DNA from: CAYQJS01 sp964417895
Lineage (GTDB): Bacteria > Chloroflexota > UBA6077 > SHYK01
Direction: 5' to 3'
NCBI GenBank assembly: GCA_964417895.1
Contig: CAYQJS010000063.1
Coordinates: 1-28,780, forward strand
Length of the DNA stretch: 28,780 nt
Shown here: positions 8,679 through 16,420 of the stretch, one piece after another
How the letters are laid out: the number at the start of each line of letters is the position of its first letter
Position numbering within the stretch: the first letter of the stretch is position 1
Translations under genes and position numbers: made by a program
The notes under the pieces: model-generated
What the model saw: the letters and a program-made list of their open reading frames with translations, nothing else
Database searches by the model: none
Told to the model about the DNA's origin: nothing

Positions 8679-9617
8679 TCAGCTCCAGGGCTCCCAGCGA
8701 ACTACGCCTTTCGCCGATTCTCGGCGAGCAAGTCTGCCCTCAGGAAGGAGGTTGCGGAAGCGGTCCGGATGTAGCGCACGGGCCAGGATGCGGACGCCTT
8801 CCACAATCCGTGGCCCCGGGGTCACGAAGTAAGCGCTGTCTGTCGCGAACACGCAGCCAGAGCGAACGGCCGGCACGTCATGCCAGTCCGGAAGTTGCTC
8901 GAGAAGCGCCACCTCTTCAAGAGTCCGGCTCACATCAAAGCTGCACGGTGCGATGAAGATTGCATCGGGAGCGGCGGCCTGAACCGTCTGCCAACTGACT
9001 TCAGTGCCATATTCACCTGCGCGGCCAATCAGCTCCCTGCCGCCGGCGATCTTGATCATCTCCGGGACCCAGTGCCCCTCGCACATGAGGGGATCGAGCC
9101 AGCCTATGTAGAAGGTGCGCACCGGCTCGACGCCGTTCAGTGTCCGCCGCACTCGTTCAAGCTCTTTCTCCATGCGCTCACGAAGGTTGGCCGACTCTGG
9201 TTCCTTGCCGGTATACCTCCCGAGCACCTCGATACTTTCGAGGATCCCGGCCAGGCTGGTGGCCGAAATGGACAGGACCGTCGCAGAACAGAGCGCCTCC
9301 TCTGCGGCCGCGCGGGCCTGCTCCGAGGTCACGGCGCAGACCTCGCAGAGGTCCTGCGCCAAGATGAGGTCAGGGCGCTCGGCCCGCAGGAACGCCGGGT
9401 CGATGTGGTACACGCTGCCGCTCCGGTGGAGCGCCTCGGCTGCCTCGTTTATCGCCGCGCTGGACAGATCAGGAGGCAGTTGGCTACGAGAAGCCAGGGG
9501 CTTGGACTTGACATCGGGCGGGAAGGTGCAGTCATCGGACACGCCCACGATGGAGCCGCCAAGGCCCAGCTCGTACAGGATCTCAGTCGCCCCGGGAAGC
9601 AAGGAAACGATGCGCAT
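8679..9617 (-). CDS. BtuF-like corrinoid-binding protein without a signal peptide
   Basis: The 312-aa protein has the periplasmic-binding fold of the BtuF/cobalamin-binding family. The first lobe begins at once with MRIVSLLPGATEILYELGLG, followed by GVSDDCTFPPDV, PDLILAQDLCEVCAV, a long helical linker, a second lobe with FYIGWLDPLMCEGHW and a C-terminal GPRIVEGVRILARALHPDRF. There is no signal sequence or lipobox: the mature fold starts at residue 1, so it is probably cytoplasmic. Signal-less members of this family are common in databases, but their role is not well settled. Here a second, lipoprotein BtuF is present in the same operon, which argues against this being the transporter's only binding partner. 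A role in corrinoid binding or handing-over inside the cell is inference. Confidence 0.85.
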   Translation of the reverse strand: MRIVSLLPGATEILYELGLGGSIVGVSDDCTFPPDVKSKPLASRSQLPPDLSSAAINEAAEALHRSGSVYHIDPAFLRAERPDLILAQDLCEVCAVTSEQARAAAEEALCSATVLSISATSLAGILESIEVLGRYTGKEPESANLRERMEKELERVRRTLNGVEPVRTFYIGWLDPLMCEGHWVPEMIKIAGGRELIGRAGEYGTEVSWQTVQAAAPDAIFIAPCSFDVSRTLEEVALLEQLPDWHDVPAVRSGCVFATDSAYFVTPGPRIVEGVRILARALHPDRFRNLLPEGRLARRESAKGVVRWEPWS

Positions 9618-9620
9618 GGC

Positions 9621-10694
9621 TTATGCCTTCACCCCAGCTGCAATCACCTGACCTACCGCGTACAGGACCCTGTCCACGTCCTCAGGTGCTGGTACGGCCA
9701 GCCGGATGTAGTTTGGCAGGCCGAAGGACAAGCAGTCGCGCACGCAGACGCCCTGGCGCAGAAGGGAAAGCCTCACCGCCTTGGCATCGCCAACGTTCAC
9801 CATCAGGAAATTCGCAGCCCCGGCGACGGCCCGCAGTCCGAGGGCGGAGAAACCCTCAGCTAACTGGCTCTTCGCCTCAGCCACCACCCTACGCACGTGG
9901 TCCAGGTGCCAGCAGCTCTCGGCCGCCGCGATGCCAGCGGCCTCGGCGAACGCGTTGACGCTCCACGTGGGCTGATGCCTCCTCATCGTCTCCAGCAGGT
10001 CCGGACGCGCCAGGGCGTACCCGAGCCTCACGCCGGGGAGGGCGAAAGCCTTCGTCATTGAGCGCAGGACGATTATCCCGCCATGGTCCAGCCACTCAGG
10101 CGAATGCCAGGGGCTTTCGACGAAGTCCAGATAGGCCTCATCGAGAACAGCCAACCCGTCTTCCAGATGGACCAGCAGCGTCGCCACGTCTTCCTGAGCG
10201 AGATAGAGGCCGGTGGGGTTGTCCGGGTTGCAGAGAAAGAGCAGTCGAGGGCGGAGGGAACGCACCGCACTTACCACCTCAGGCATCGACCAGCGGAAGT
10301 CGTCCTCTTCCCGTGCTATCAGCAGGGTGACCTGAGAGCCGGCGAGGCGCGCCGCCCGCTCGTACTCGCTGAAGGTGGGGCCCAACACCATGGCGCGGCT
10401 CTCCGGGCTGAGGAACGCCCGGCAGATCAGGTGGATCAGCTCCGCGGAGCCGTTCCCCGGCAGGACGCACTCGTCATCGACCTCCAGCATCCGCCCCAGC
10501 GTGCTTCGGAGCCTTCGGTACTGCGGGTCTGGATAGGCGCTGGCTGAGCAACGGCGCAGCGCTTCCAGTACGCCTGGCGGTGGTGGGAGAGGGGCGATGT
10601 TGGCGCTCAGGTCCAGCACCTCCGCCGGGTTGAGCCCCAGCTTTCTCACCTCGTGCTTGTCCATACCGCCGTGCTCAGGCATCTGCACCGCCAT
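9621..10694 (-). CDS. cobD: Threonine-phosphate decarboxylase (PLP-dependent)
   Basis: CobD (named CobC in the aerobic pathway) decarboxylates L-threonine O-3-phosphate to (R)-1-amino-2-propanol phosphate, the linker that CbiB attaches to cobyric acid. The 357-aa protein is a fold-type I aminotransferase-like enzyme. It has LDLSANIAPLPPP and NGSAELIHLICRAF near the N-terminus, FLCNPDNPTGLYL, LDEAYLDF, and the PLP-lysine motif SMTKAFALPGVRLGYA (Lys215). Two ATG starts are possible, at 10694 and 10682; the longer is listed. The gene overlaps the 3' end of cbiB by 20 bases. The close relative HisC is excluded by the operon context and the N-terminal HGG motif. Confidence 0.92.
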   Translation of the reverse strand: MAVQMPEHGGMDKHEVRKLGLNPAEVLDLSANIAPLPPPPGVLEALRRCSASAYPDPQYRRLRSTLGRMLEVDDECVLPGNGSAELIHLICRAFLSPESRAMVLGPTFSEYERAARLAGSQVTLLIAREEDDFRWSMPEVVSAVRSLRPRLLFLCNPDNPTGLYLAQEDVATLLVHLEDGLAVLDEAYLDFVESPWHSPEWLDHGGIIVLRSMTKAFALPGVRLGYALARPDLLETMRRHQPTWSVNAFAEAAGIAAAESCWHLDHVRRVVAEAKSQLAEGFSALGLRAVAGAANFLMVNVGDAKAVRLSLLRQGVCVRDCLSFGLPNYIRLAVPAPEDVDRVLYAVGQVIAAGVKA

Positions 10695-11607
10695 CTCCCA
10701 TCGCTACCACTGCCGTGATGACCGCGGCTGTGGCCGCTACAGTCGCGACGATCCGCACTCCCTGGAGGATCAGGTCAGGCTCCAGTTTCCGACCTGGCCT
10801 ACCCAGCCGGTAATGGCCGGGCTTTTCCAGCTCTACTCTGAGGCCGCCTGCCATCGCTGCCATTGTCCAGCCGGCGTTGGGGCTTTCGGTCCTGCCGTGC
10901 TGGCTCAGCGCGGTGCTCCACGCCTCTCTGCCATGTCCCGCCCACAGGGAGCAGGAGGCCGCCAGAACGGCCGCCGCGACGCGGGCTGGGATGAGGTTCA
11001 GGAGGTCGTCCAGCCGAGCCCCGGCCTTGCCCAGCTGCTCGTACTGGCCGTGGTAGTCCCACATGCTGTCCAGCGTGTTCACGGCACGATAGGCGAGGGC
11101 ACCCTCCGTACCCAGCAGCAGATAGCAGAGCCACGGTGCCAGGAAGGAGTCGGTGACGTTTTCGGCCAGCGACTCCAGGCCCGCTGAGACCAGCAGCCGC
11201 TCGTCGAGCGCGGACGCATCCCTGCTGACCAGGCTGCACGCCTTCTCCCTTGCTCCGTCCAGATCACCGGCTGTGAGACGTTGCCGCAGGGATAGCGCCT
11301 CTGTCAGCAGGGAGCGGACAGCAAAGGCCGACTTGAGGAGAGCCGCCTCCAGAAAAAAAGCGCCCGCTCGTGACGGGGGTCGGACGGCGCCCAAGAGCCC
11401 TCGAGCGCCTATCCACACCGCCGTCGGTACGACGACGGCACAGGCGCCCCCGAATAGAAGCTGGCCGCGCGGCCCCAGTCTGCTGCCCGCGCCCTCGAGG
11501 GCGGCTAGGCCCTTCCCGACCCAGGCGGTAGGATGGACCGCCGAGGGCGGATCGCCAACGGCGACGTCGAGCATCACCGCTGTCACGAACAACGTCGCCT
11601 TGCTCAC
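10675..11607 (-). CDS. cbiB: Adenosylcobinamide-phosphate synthase
   Basis: CbiB joins adenosylcobyric acid to aminopropanol phosphate, producing AdoCbi-phosphate. It is an integral membrane protein. The 310-aa product begins with a hydrophobic segment and the motif LDVAVGDPPSAVHPTAWVG. It then has the family motifs ESLAENVTDSFLAPW, AYRAVNTLDSMWDYHG and ARLDDLLNLIPARV, and a late SPNAGWTMAAMAG. The start is GTG at 11607, overlapping the cbiZ stop as GTGA (11604-11607). It acts directly downstream of both CbiP and CbiZ, so it re-attaches the arm that CbiZ removes. Confidence 0.94.
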   Translation of the reverse strand: MSKATLFVTAVMLDVAVGDPPSAVHPTAWVGKGLAALEGAGSRLGPRGQLLFGGACAVVVPTAVWIGARGLLGAVRPPSRAGAFFLEAALLKSAFAVRSLLTEALSLRQRLTAGDLDGAREKACSLVSRDASALDERLLVSAGLESLAENVTDSFLAPWLCYLLLGTEGALAYRAVNTLDSMWDYHGQYEQLGKAGARLDDLLNLIPARVAAAVLAASCSLWAGHGREAWSTALSQHGRTESPNAGWTMAAMAGGLRVELEKPGHYRLGRPGRKLEPDLILQGVRIVATVAATAAVITAVVAMGDGGADA

Positions 11608-12320
11608 GCTTGCCCTCTTCCGATGCTGCAGTCGTCGAGCGCCGCACGGGTGGCGGCGAGGACGGCGCCGCCTACCAGATGCCCTGGAACGGTGAGTGGG
11701 CCCCCGTATCGCTGACTAGGACCATTTCCTGTGCAGGCGACCACCACGGCATCCGTGGAGGTCCCAGTGGCTGGGAAGCCTTCCTCAGTGAGCACGCCGC
11801 GCTCGCGGAGCGCCAGGGCCTTCGCCTCCGTTGTCACGGTGAGGAGGTTCAGCAATGCCGCGTCGCTCAGACGAGCGTCAACGATTGCGATGATGTTGAT
11901 CGTTCCGCACCCCGGCGCGTTCCAGGCAGGGCTCAGTCCGACAACGCAAAGGTTGCGTCCGCCGGCGGTGACGACGGCCACTGCCCTCATGTCCGGCGCC
12001 TCGCGGGCGGCAACCTTAGCGCAGTCCAGCGACACGCCAGTCAGGAGACAGACGAAAGGCTCGTCCAACTCCATCCCTCTCGTCCGCGCCCTGGCGAAGC
12101 GCTCAGGCCTTTGGCACTCCAGGCTCTCGTCCACTTTCAGCGAAAGGATGTGACGCACCTTTCGGATGCCGCCGCCGTAGGGAGCAGTGCTGGCCACCCG
12201 CAGGGGCAGGTCAGACTTTAGATGCAGGACTCTCGCGCATGTAGAGTACGAGAGCCAGGGGAGGAGTTGAGCCGGCGCTTCCACCTGGGCGTTTGAGAGG
12301 AGTGCGCTGGCGCCAGTCAT
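11604..12320 (-). CDS. cbiZ: Adenosylcobinamide amidohydrolase
   Basis: CbiZ hydrolyses the amide bond of the aminopropanol arm of adenosylcobinamide (and, in some bacteria, of pseudocobalamins), releasing adenosylcobyric acid for salvage or remodelling. The 238-aa protein shows the family-specific VRHILSLKVDES region, PFVCLLTGVSL, the GTINIIAIVDARLSDAALLN block and the C-terminal FPATGTSTDAVVVACTG. ATG at 12320 is chosen: it overlaps the btuF stop as ATGA (12317-12320) and removes a low-complexity upstream extension. No signal peptide is seen. Sitting second in the operon, beside corrinoid uptake genes, it points to remodelling of imported corrinoids. Confidence 0.92.
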   Translation of the reverse strand: MTGASALLSNAQVEAPAQLLPWLSYSTCARVLHLKSDLPLRVASTAPYGGGIRKVRHILSLKVDESLECQRPERFARARTRGMELDEPFVCLLTGVSLDCAKVAAREAPDMRAVAVVTAGGRNLCVVGLSPAWNAPGCGTINIIAIVDARLSDAALLNLLTVTTEAKALALRERGVLTEEGFPATGTSTDAVVVACTGNGPSQRYGGPLTVPGHLVGGAVLAATRAALDDCSIGRGQA

Positions 12321-13246
12321 GAGAACCGCTCCGGGTACAGGCACTTCGCCAGCGCTTCCAGCCCCTCCACCACCCTGGGGCCGGGCACGCTCACCAGCTC
12401 GGGCACGATGACGCAGATGCGGTTGTTCTTCACGGCCGATATCTGATCCCAACCAGGCCGCTGTCTCACCGAGTCGGCAGTGACCCCGCCCGCCTCGTCC
12501 GCCAGGATGATCACCTCGGGATCCCGCTGGATGATCACCTCGGCCGAGAGCTGGGGATATTCGTCCGTGGCTCCCTCGGCGATATTCTTGGCCTTCAGCA
12601 GACTGTAAAAGTCACCTACGAAGCTGTTGGGTGCTGCGGTGAAGTAAGTCGAGTCGACCTCGTGGAAGATTCGCGGTCCCTGATCCACACCCGACACTTT
12701 CTCTTTGACAGCGTTCATGCGCTCTCGCATGGACTGGGCTAGCCGTTGCGCCTCCGCCTTGTGGCCCGACAGGCGCCCGAACAGTTCAATCTGCTCTAGA
12801 ACGCCCTGCAGCGACGAAGGAAGTTTCAGGTAGAGGACGGGCGTTCCCACGCGGCGCAGGGCTTCGACGATGCCGTCAGTGTCGGTGAAGACGTACACAA
12901 GGTCCGGCTGATAACCAGCGATCGCCTCGAGGTTCGGCTTGTATGCGTCCAGCTCCGCCTTCCCCTTGCTACCGGGCGGACAGTTGGCGTAGCGCTCCAC
13001 GGCCACTAACTCGTTTACAGCCCCGATTGCGCAGAAGATCTCCGTCGCGTGGGCAGACAGCGACACGATATGTTGTGGGGAGCGCTCCAGAACAAGTTGG
13101 TGGCCGTCGCTCTGTTTTATGGTGAGCGGGAATGTACTGACCGGCACGCGTGTTGCGGTCTGCGTTTCGCCGCCGTTCCCGCCGCAGGCAGTCACGGCCA
13201 CGGCGACTAGCAACAGCACCACAACAGCGAGGAGCTTTCGGGCCAT
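12317..13246 (-). CDS. btuF: Corrinoid-binding lipoprotein of the BtuFCD transporter
   Basis: This substrate-binding protein captures corrinoids outside the membrane and delivers them to BtuC. The 309-aa precursor has a classical lipoprotein signal: MARK, a long hydrophobic stretch, then the lipobox VTAC with Cys21 as lipidation site, followed by a short GGNGGE linker. The mature part is a class III periplasmic-binding fold: QHIVSLSAHATEIFCAIGA, PDLVYVFTDTDG, a helical linker, and a second lobe ending GPRVVEGLEALAKCLYPERF. ATG at 13246 is chosen because AGAAAGGA lies eight bases upstream; another ATG at 13255 is too close to that site. It is the first gene after the riboswitch and terminator, so uptake is the first function controlled. 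Confidence 0.92.
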   Translation of the reverse strand: MARKLLAVVVLLLVAVAVTACGGNGGETQTATRVPVSTFPLTIKQSDGHQLVLERSPQHIVSLSAHATEIFCAIGAVNELVAVERYANCPPGSKGKAELDAYKPNLEAIAGYQPDLVYVFTDTDGIVEALRRVGTPVLYLKLPSSLQGVLEQIELFGRLSGHKAEAQRLAQSMRERMNAVKEKVSGVDQGPRIFHEVDSTYFTAAPNSFVGDFYSLLKAKNIAEGATDEYPQLSAEVIIQRDPEVIILADEAGGVTADSVRQRPGWDQISAVKNNRICVIVPELVSVPGPRVVEGLEALAKCLYPERFS

Positions 13247-13324
13247 CGCGTCCATCCTTTCTGGATCGTATGTCTTTGCAGCCTTCGCGCAGGTCCGAAA
13301 CCACTTTGTCATCGAAGCCGAGCA

Positions 13325-13355
13325 ACAAAATACCCCGGTCCGAGAGGCCGGGGTA
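13325..13355 (-). terminator. Intrinsic terminator in the B12 riboswitch leader
   Basis: On the minus strand TACCCCGG (13355-13348) pairs perfectly with CCGGGGTA (13338-13331) around a nine-base loop. A TTTTGTT run follows directly. It lies about 65 bases after the aptamer and about 80 before the btuF start, so it would stop transcription of the whole operon when the riboswitch is occupied. The structure is seen directly; control by the riboswitch is inference from known transcriptional B12 riboswitches. Confidence 0.85.
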
Positions 13356-13419
13356 GCGTTACAACCTGTCACCAGGGCGACACGCGGCTCAAGCCCTTCC
13401 GCGAAGGCGAAACCGAAAC

Positions 13420-13568
13420 ACCTGACAGGGGCTGGCGACCTGGCTCTCCCCCGACAATTCGGGGGGACTACAGTTGCGGGACAGCGCCGGACTTTGACCG
13501 GCTTCGCATTTGACCCCTGACCCTCTCGGGCCCTGCTTGAGGCAGACGGGGCACCCTTGTCCAGTACC
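13420..13568 (-). promoter_or_regulatory. Cobalamin (B12) riboswitch aptamer
   Basis: The minus strand holds the conserved parts of a cobalamin riboswitch in the right order. GGGTGCCCCGTCTG lies near the 5' end (13557-13544), then GTCCGGCGCTGTCCCGCAAC followed by TGTA (ending at 13469), then a GC-rich hairpin, then the B12-box-like GAGCCAGGTCGCC (13446-13434). The closing helix P1 can form between GACAAGGG near 13563 and CCCCTGTC near 13425 with one mismatch. Binding of adenosylcobalamin to such elements lowers expression of downstream transport and synthesis genes. A terminator follows downstream, which implies transcriptional control. Boundaries are approximate. Confidence 0.92.
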
Positions 13569-13614
13569 TTATGAAGTTGTTAAAGGGCCAGTTATAACCT
13601 AACTGCCAGGAGGG

Positions 13615-13644
13615 AGTGTAAGCTGCCTTTGCCTTCCTCGTCAA
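13615..13644 (-). promoter_or_regulatory. Putative sigma-70-type promoter of the cobalamin operon
   Basis: A -35 box TTGACG (13644-13639) and a -10 box TACACT (13620-13615) are separated by 18 bases. The predicted start of transcription falls near 13608, about 40 bases before the aptamer. No other equally good pair is seen between the methyltransferase gene and the riboswitch. The motifs are seen; function is inferred. Confidence 0.5.
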
Positions 13645-13662
13645 GGGCTTTCGTCGCCCGCT

Positions 13663-13681
13663 CCTGTTTCCAAGGAACAGG
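13663..13681 (-). terminator. Hairpin after the methyltransferase gene, possible weak terminator
   Basis: CCTGTTCC and GGAAACAGG can pair with one bulged base around a two-base loop, 16 bases past the methyltransferase stop. No U-tract follows, so efficient intrinsic termination is doubtful. It sits just upstream of the cobalamin operon promoter. Confidence 0.3.
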
Positions 13682-13696
13682 GTCGGCAGGTTTGGC

Positions 13697-15721
13697 TTAA
13701 ACGCCCCGCTTGGTACGCAGTGCTCGTTCGGCGACGTGAATATGAGATGACCTAATATTGCCGCGCTCCGCGAGGAAAAGCTCCTCGAAGCTGCGGAGGT
13801 CGAGGCTCCCGCCAACTGCCACTGCTTGGCCGGCTGCACACAGTTCGCGCTCTTGCGAATCGCTCCGACGGCCGACTATCTTGGCCAGACCACTTGCGGA
13901 TTTCGCGCGACACTCGAGCACAACGTCTTTCGTGAACGAGCGGCGATTCCGCTTTGAGTGATCGTTCGTATTCTCGGATTGTGCTACCGCTAAGGCAACG
14001 ACGGCGAATCCCGACGAGTCGAGCGCTCGCGCAAGCGCCCACCACGCACGGATGTCGGTGTTATGAAACGTGATGACAAGCCGTCCGTCAACCTTCAATG
14101 TACGGCGGGTCTCGCGGAAGATGCGCGTGAGGAGCGCGCGATACTCCGCAACTCCAGTGCCCCGAGTCGCGTTAACCACGGCCTCTGCTCGGAGGTCGAG
14201 AGAGACACTCGTTGGAACAAGCTTGAGCGACCTGGCCCAGGCGAGAAAAAGCGAAGCGAGCTCACTGTACTGAATGTCGTCGAAGTAGGGTGGATCGGTG
14301 AGTACGAGGTCGACGGCGTGATCGGAAACGAGCTGTCGCTCGCTCGAACCGTAAGCAAGCAAGGCCCCTGCGGTAAGGCGAGTCCGGCGTCCGCTCGCAT
14401 CGCGTACACGGGTCGAGCTTCTCGTCTTGACTTCTTCACGCATCCAACGCGCCGCTGCGACTGAGCTCGCAAAGCGACGCCTAATCGTTCCTCGCCCGCG
14501 CTCGGCAAGGAGATTTGTCTCACAGGCAAAGCCGAGTGCGGCGAAACGGTGGTTAGCAACAGCCTCGAACGCCTTAGGGTAGTAACGATCCCAGCGGCTC
14601 GCGAACCCCGCCATCTCAGCAGCGCCACAGATGGCGAGTCGTAGCCTCGCTTGGAGAGCCTCCGAGATTTCGAGAGACTCGACGGCGTTGGCAGCGGCAA
14701 ACAAGGTAGTGAGCTGCCGTCCAGGGTAGAGGTCGCACCAACGCTGAAAACCCGCGCGACGGAGGATCGAGGTTTCGACGCCCTCGGGAATATCCTTAGT
14801 AATTGCCGCCGGGAGAGTCAGAACATCCTTCTGACCAACGAGTTCGTTCTTGGTTGGTAGATCAAAGTGAACGAACGACCTCGTTTCGTCCCTACACGAA
14901 CGCTGGACGAGCACTGGCTTCCAGACTGGCGTTTCGCCAGCAAAGACAGCGAAAGTCTTGCCGCAGGTCGGTCTGTTGCAGCTAGTCATTCGCTCGGCAA
15001 GAAGTGGCACATCCGGTTTGCTCAAGGCGGAAGCGCAGCGAGGACAACGGCGTTTACGGGCGCTTCTCAGCGCTTGACGAACGACTGCACCGCAGGACCT
15101 ACAGCCGAAGTAGGCGTCGCGTTCGTCTTGCGCCCGGCTCGCTATTGTCAGGAGGGAATACGGGAACAGGTAGACTATGTCGCCACAGGTAGGACAGTGT
15201 GACGTCCTGACCCAGAACACGTGAACGAGCTCACTCTTGTCACCGTGACTCGGGCACGATGTTCCGTAGAGGTTCGTACGGAGCGGCTCAAGCTGCTTGA
15301 GAACTGTTGCGGCGCTCTGGGCGAGTAAGTCGGGATCAATCCCATCCAGTGCGGTAGCGAGGCCTGTGACTGGCCAGGGGTGGATGTCCTGAGCATAAAT
15401 CGCCAAGCCGCGCCGCGTGGCTTCAAGCGCGACGGTTCCGCCACCGCTGAATGGGTCAGCAACCACTGTCGAAGACCCCGCCGTACAGGCGGCATCAATG
15501 ATCGCACCGATCAATGCGTGGGGCCGCCGGGCCCACCAGCGAAAAAGTGAGATTGGCGGAACGTACACCTCGCGGTTTCGCTGCTCCCGCCGAACCCGAC
15601 CGTTGATCTGGCGCCAGTCAATTCGATCGAGCAGTGAGTTCGTACGTCTCACTCCGTTTCTGGCGACGGCGTCCAAGGGCTGGTCACAGGACGGCGGCAC
15701 CGTGGGCCGCGAGCGGGCCAC
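13697..15721 (-). CDS. Zn-ribbon DNA amino-methyltransferase (COG1743/DUF1156-like), candidate DISARM-associated methylase
   Basis: The 674-aa protein is an S-adenosylmethionine-dependent DNA methylase of the N6-adenine/N4-cytosine type. It has an N-terminal VYVPPISLFRWWARRPHAL segment typical of COG1743-like methylases, the SAM-binding motif DPFSGGGT at residues 89-96, and the catalytic motif DPPYFDD from residue 476. Downstream lies GRLVITFHNTDIRAWWAL. Between the two motifs are several CxxC pairs (CPTCGD, CRSCGA, CPRCAS), a likely zinc-ribbon region. This motif order and spacing differ from cytosine-5 methylases, which lack DPPY. GTG at 15721 is chosen: it is one base after the regulator's stop and has GGGGAGG nine bases upstream. 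It is divergent from the drm genes and would protect host DNA if part of that system. The recognition sequence cannot be predicted. DISARM membership is inferred from position. Confidence 0.82.
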   Translation of the reverse strand: MARSRPTVPPSCDQPLDAVARNGVRRTNSLLDRIDWRQINGRVRREQRNREVYVPPISLFRWWARRPHALIGAIIDAACTAGSSTVVADPFSGGGTVALEATRRGLAIYAQDIHPWPVTGLATALDGIDPDLLAQSAATVLKQLEPLRTNLYGTSCPSHGDKSELVHVFWVRTSHCPTCGDIVYLFPYSLLTIASRAQDERDAYFGCRSCGAVVRQALRSARKRRCPRCASALSKPDVPLLAERMTSCNRPTCGKTFAVFAGETPVWKPVLVQRSCRDETRSFVHFDLPTKNELVGQKDVLTLPAAITKDIPEGVETSILRRAGFQRWCDLYPGRQLTTLFAAANAVESLEISEALQARLRLAICGAAEMAGFASRWDRYYPKAFEAVANHRFAALGFACETNLLAERGRGTIRRRFASSVAAARWMREEVKTRSSTRVRDASGRRTRLTAGALLAYGSSERQLVSDHAVDLVLTDPPYFDDIQYSELASLFLAWARSLKLVPTSVSLDLRAEAVVNATRGTGVAEYRALLTRIFRETRRTLKVDGRLVITFHNTDIRAWWALARALDSSGFAVVALAVAQSENTNDHSKRNRRSFTKDVVLECRAKSASGLAKIVGRRSDSQERELCAAGQAVAVGGSLDLRSFEELFLAERGNIRSSHIHVAERALRTKRGV

Positions 15722-15722
15722 G

Positions 15723-16370
15723 TCATTCTGCCTCCCCGGACGCACGTTCGGCAAGGGACCCAAATCCGCTCTGCATTTCACTCCTCGACCAGGTGCCCGC
15801 CTGCGCCTCGTGCAACTGCTCGATGAGGTCGGCGACGAGTCGACGGCGCCGCCGGTCCAACCCCACGAGACCACTCACGGCCGCCAACAGCTCGGTTCGC
15901 TCACGGTCACTCGCGGCCGGCACGCCGGGACCGCGGAGAGGCTGAAGCAGCGCAATGACCTCATGCATGCGCCCCGAGCCCGGTACGCTAGAGCGCAGCA
16001 AGGGGCTCTGCGGTGCCCGCGCCAAACGCATCGCCAATTCGACCTCCTCGCGGGGGCTGCCGGCCAGGTCCTGAGCAACCTCGGGCCCGAGCTGCTGGTG
16101 GGCGCGCTCACGAACCCGCTCTTGCAGCTGCGCGCCTCCTAAGCCTCGCGCGCTCCAGCCCGCCAACGTGAATAGAAACTCTGGGTTCAGCCCGTAGTAG
16201 TCGGCGAGTGCTTGGAGCGTCATACGCCTCGGGCGCGCCGATGCGCCCTCCTCTAGTCGGCGGACTGTGCGCCCGCTGACGCCGACCTGCTCCCCGACCT
16301 GCTCAGGGGAGCGCCCCACAGTCAAGCGGGCACGCGCCAAAACCTGCCCGAGCAACTCCTTCGCAACCAT
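15723..16370 (-). CDS. XRE-family helix-turn-helix regulator
   Basis: The 215-aa protein has an N-terminal XRE-type HTH at about residues 16-55 (GRSPEQVGEQVGVSGRTVRR followed by LEEG and ALADYYGLNPEFL). A helical, Arg/Glu-rich C-terminal part, which I do not recognise, may form a dimerisation domain. ATG at 16370 is chosen; it lies six bases after a predicted -10 box, so the message would be leaderless, and no Shine-Dalgarno is visible. A TTG at 16376 is an alternative. The gene is followed one base after its stop by the methyltransferase, and it faces the drmE operon across a 100-base intergenic region. It probably controls the methylase and perhaps the divergent defence genes (inference). 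Confidence 0.85.
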   Translation of the reverse strand: MVAKELLGQVLARARLTVGRSPEQVGEQVGVSGRTVRRLEEGASARPRRMTLQALADYYGLNPEFLFTLAGWSARGLGGAQLQERVRERAHQQLGPEVAQDLAGSPREEVELAMRLARAPQSPLLRSSVPGSGRMHEVIALLQPLRGPGVPAASDRERTELLAAVSGLVGLDRRRRRLVADLIEQLHEAQAGTWSRSEMQSGFGSLAERASGEAE

Positions 16371-16376
16371 GGACAA

Positions 16377-16405
16377 AAGGTAATCGCGTGATGGTCAAAT
16401 GTCAA
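16377..16405 (-). promoter_or_regulatory. Putative promoter of the regulator-methylase pair, leaderless
   Basis: A perfect -35 TTGACA (16405-16400) is followed after 17 bases by TACCTT (16382-16377). Six bases then lead to the ATG at 16370, so transcription would begin at or next to the start codon. A second TTGAC lies seven bases inside the first, giving a TTGAC repeat that could be an operator. The motifs are seen; the leaderless start is inferred. Confidence 0.5.
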
Positions 16406-16420
16406 GGAACGACGGAGATA

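Noticed and set aside
9621..10694. Histidinol-phosphate aminotransferase HisC
   Set aside because: The operon context between cbiB and cbiP and the N-terminal HGG motif fit the CobD decarboxylase.
13697..15721. Methylase as a cytosine-5 DrmMII
   Set aside because: It has DPPY and FxGxG motifs and no PCQ motif, so it is an amino-methylase.
15722..15874. N-terminal extension of the methylase overlapping the regulator gene
   Set aside because: The extension is low-complexity and overlaps the regulator in another frame; GTG at 15721 has a strong ribosome-binding site.
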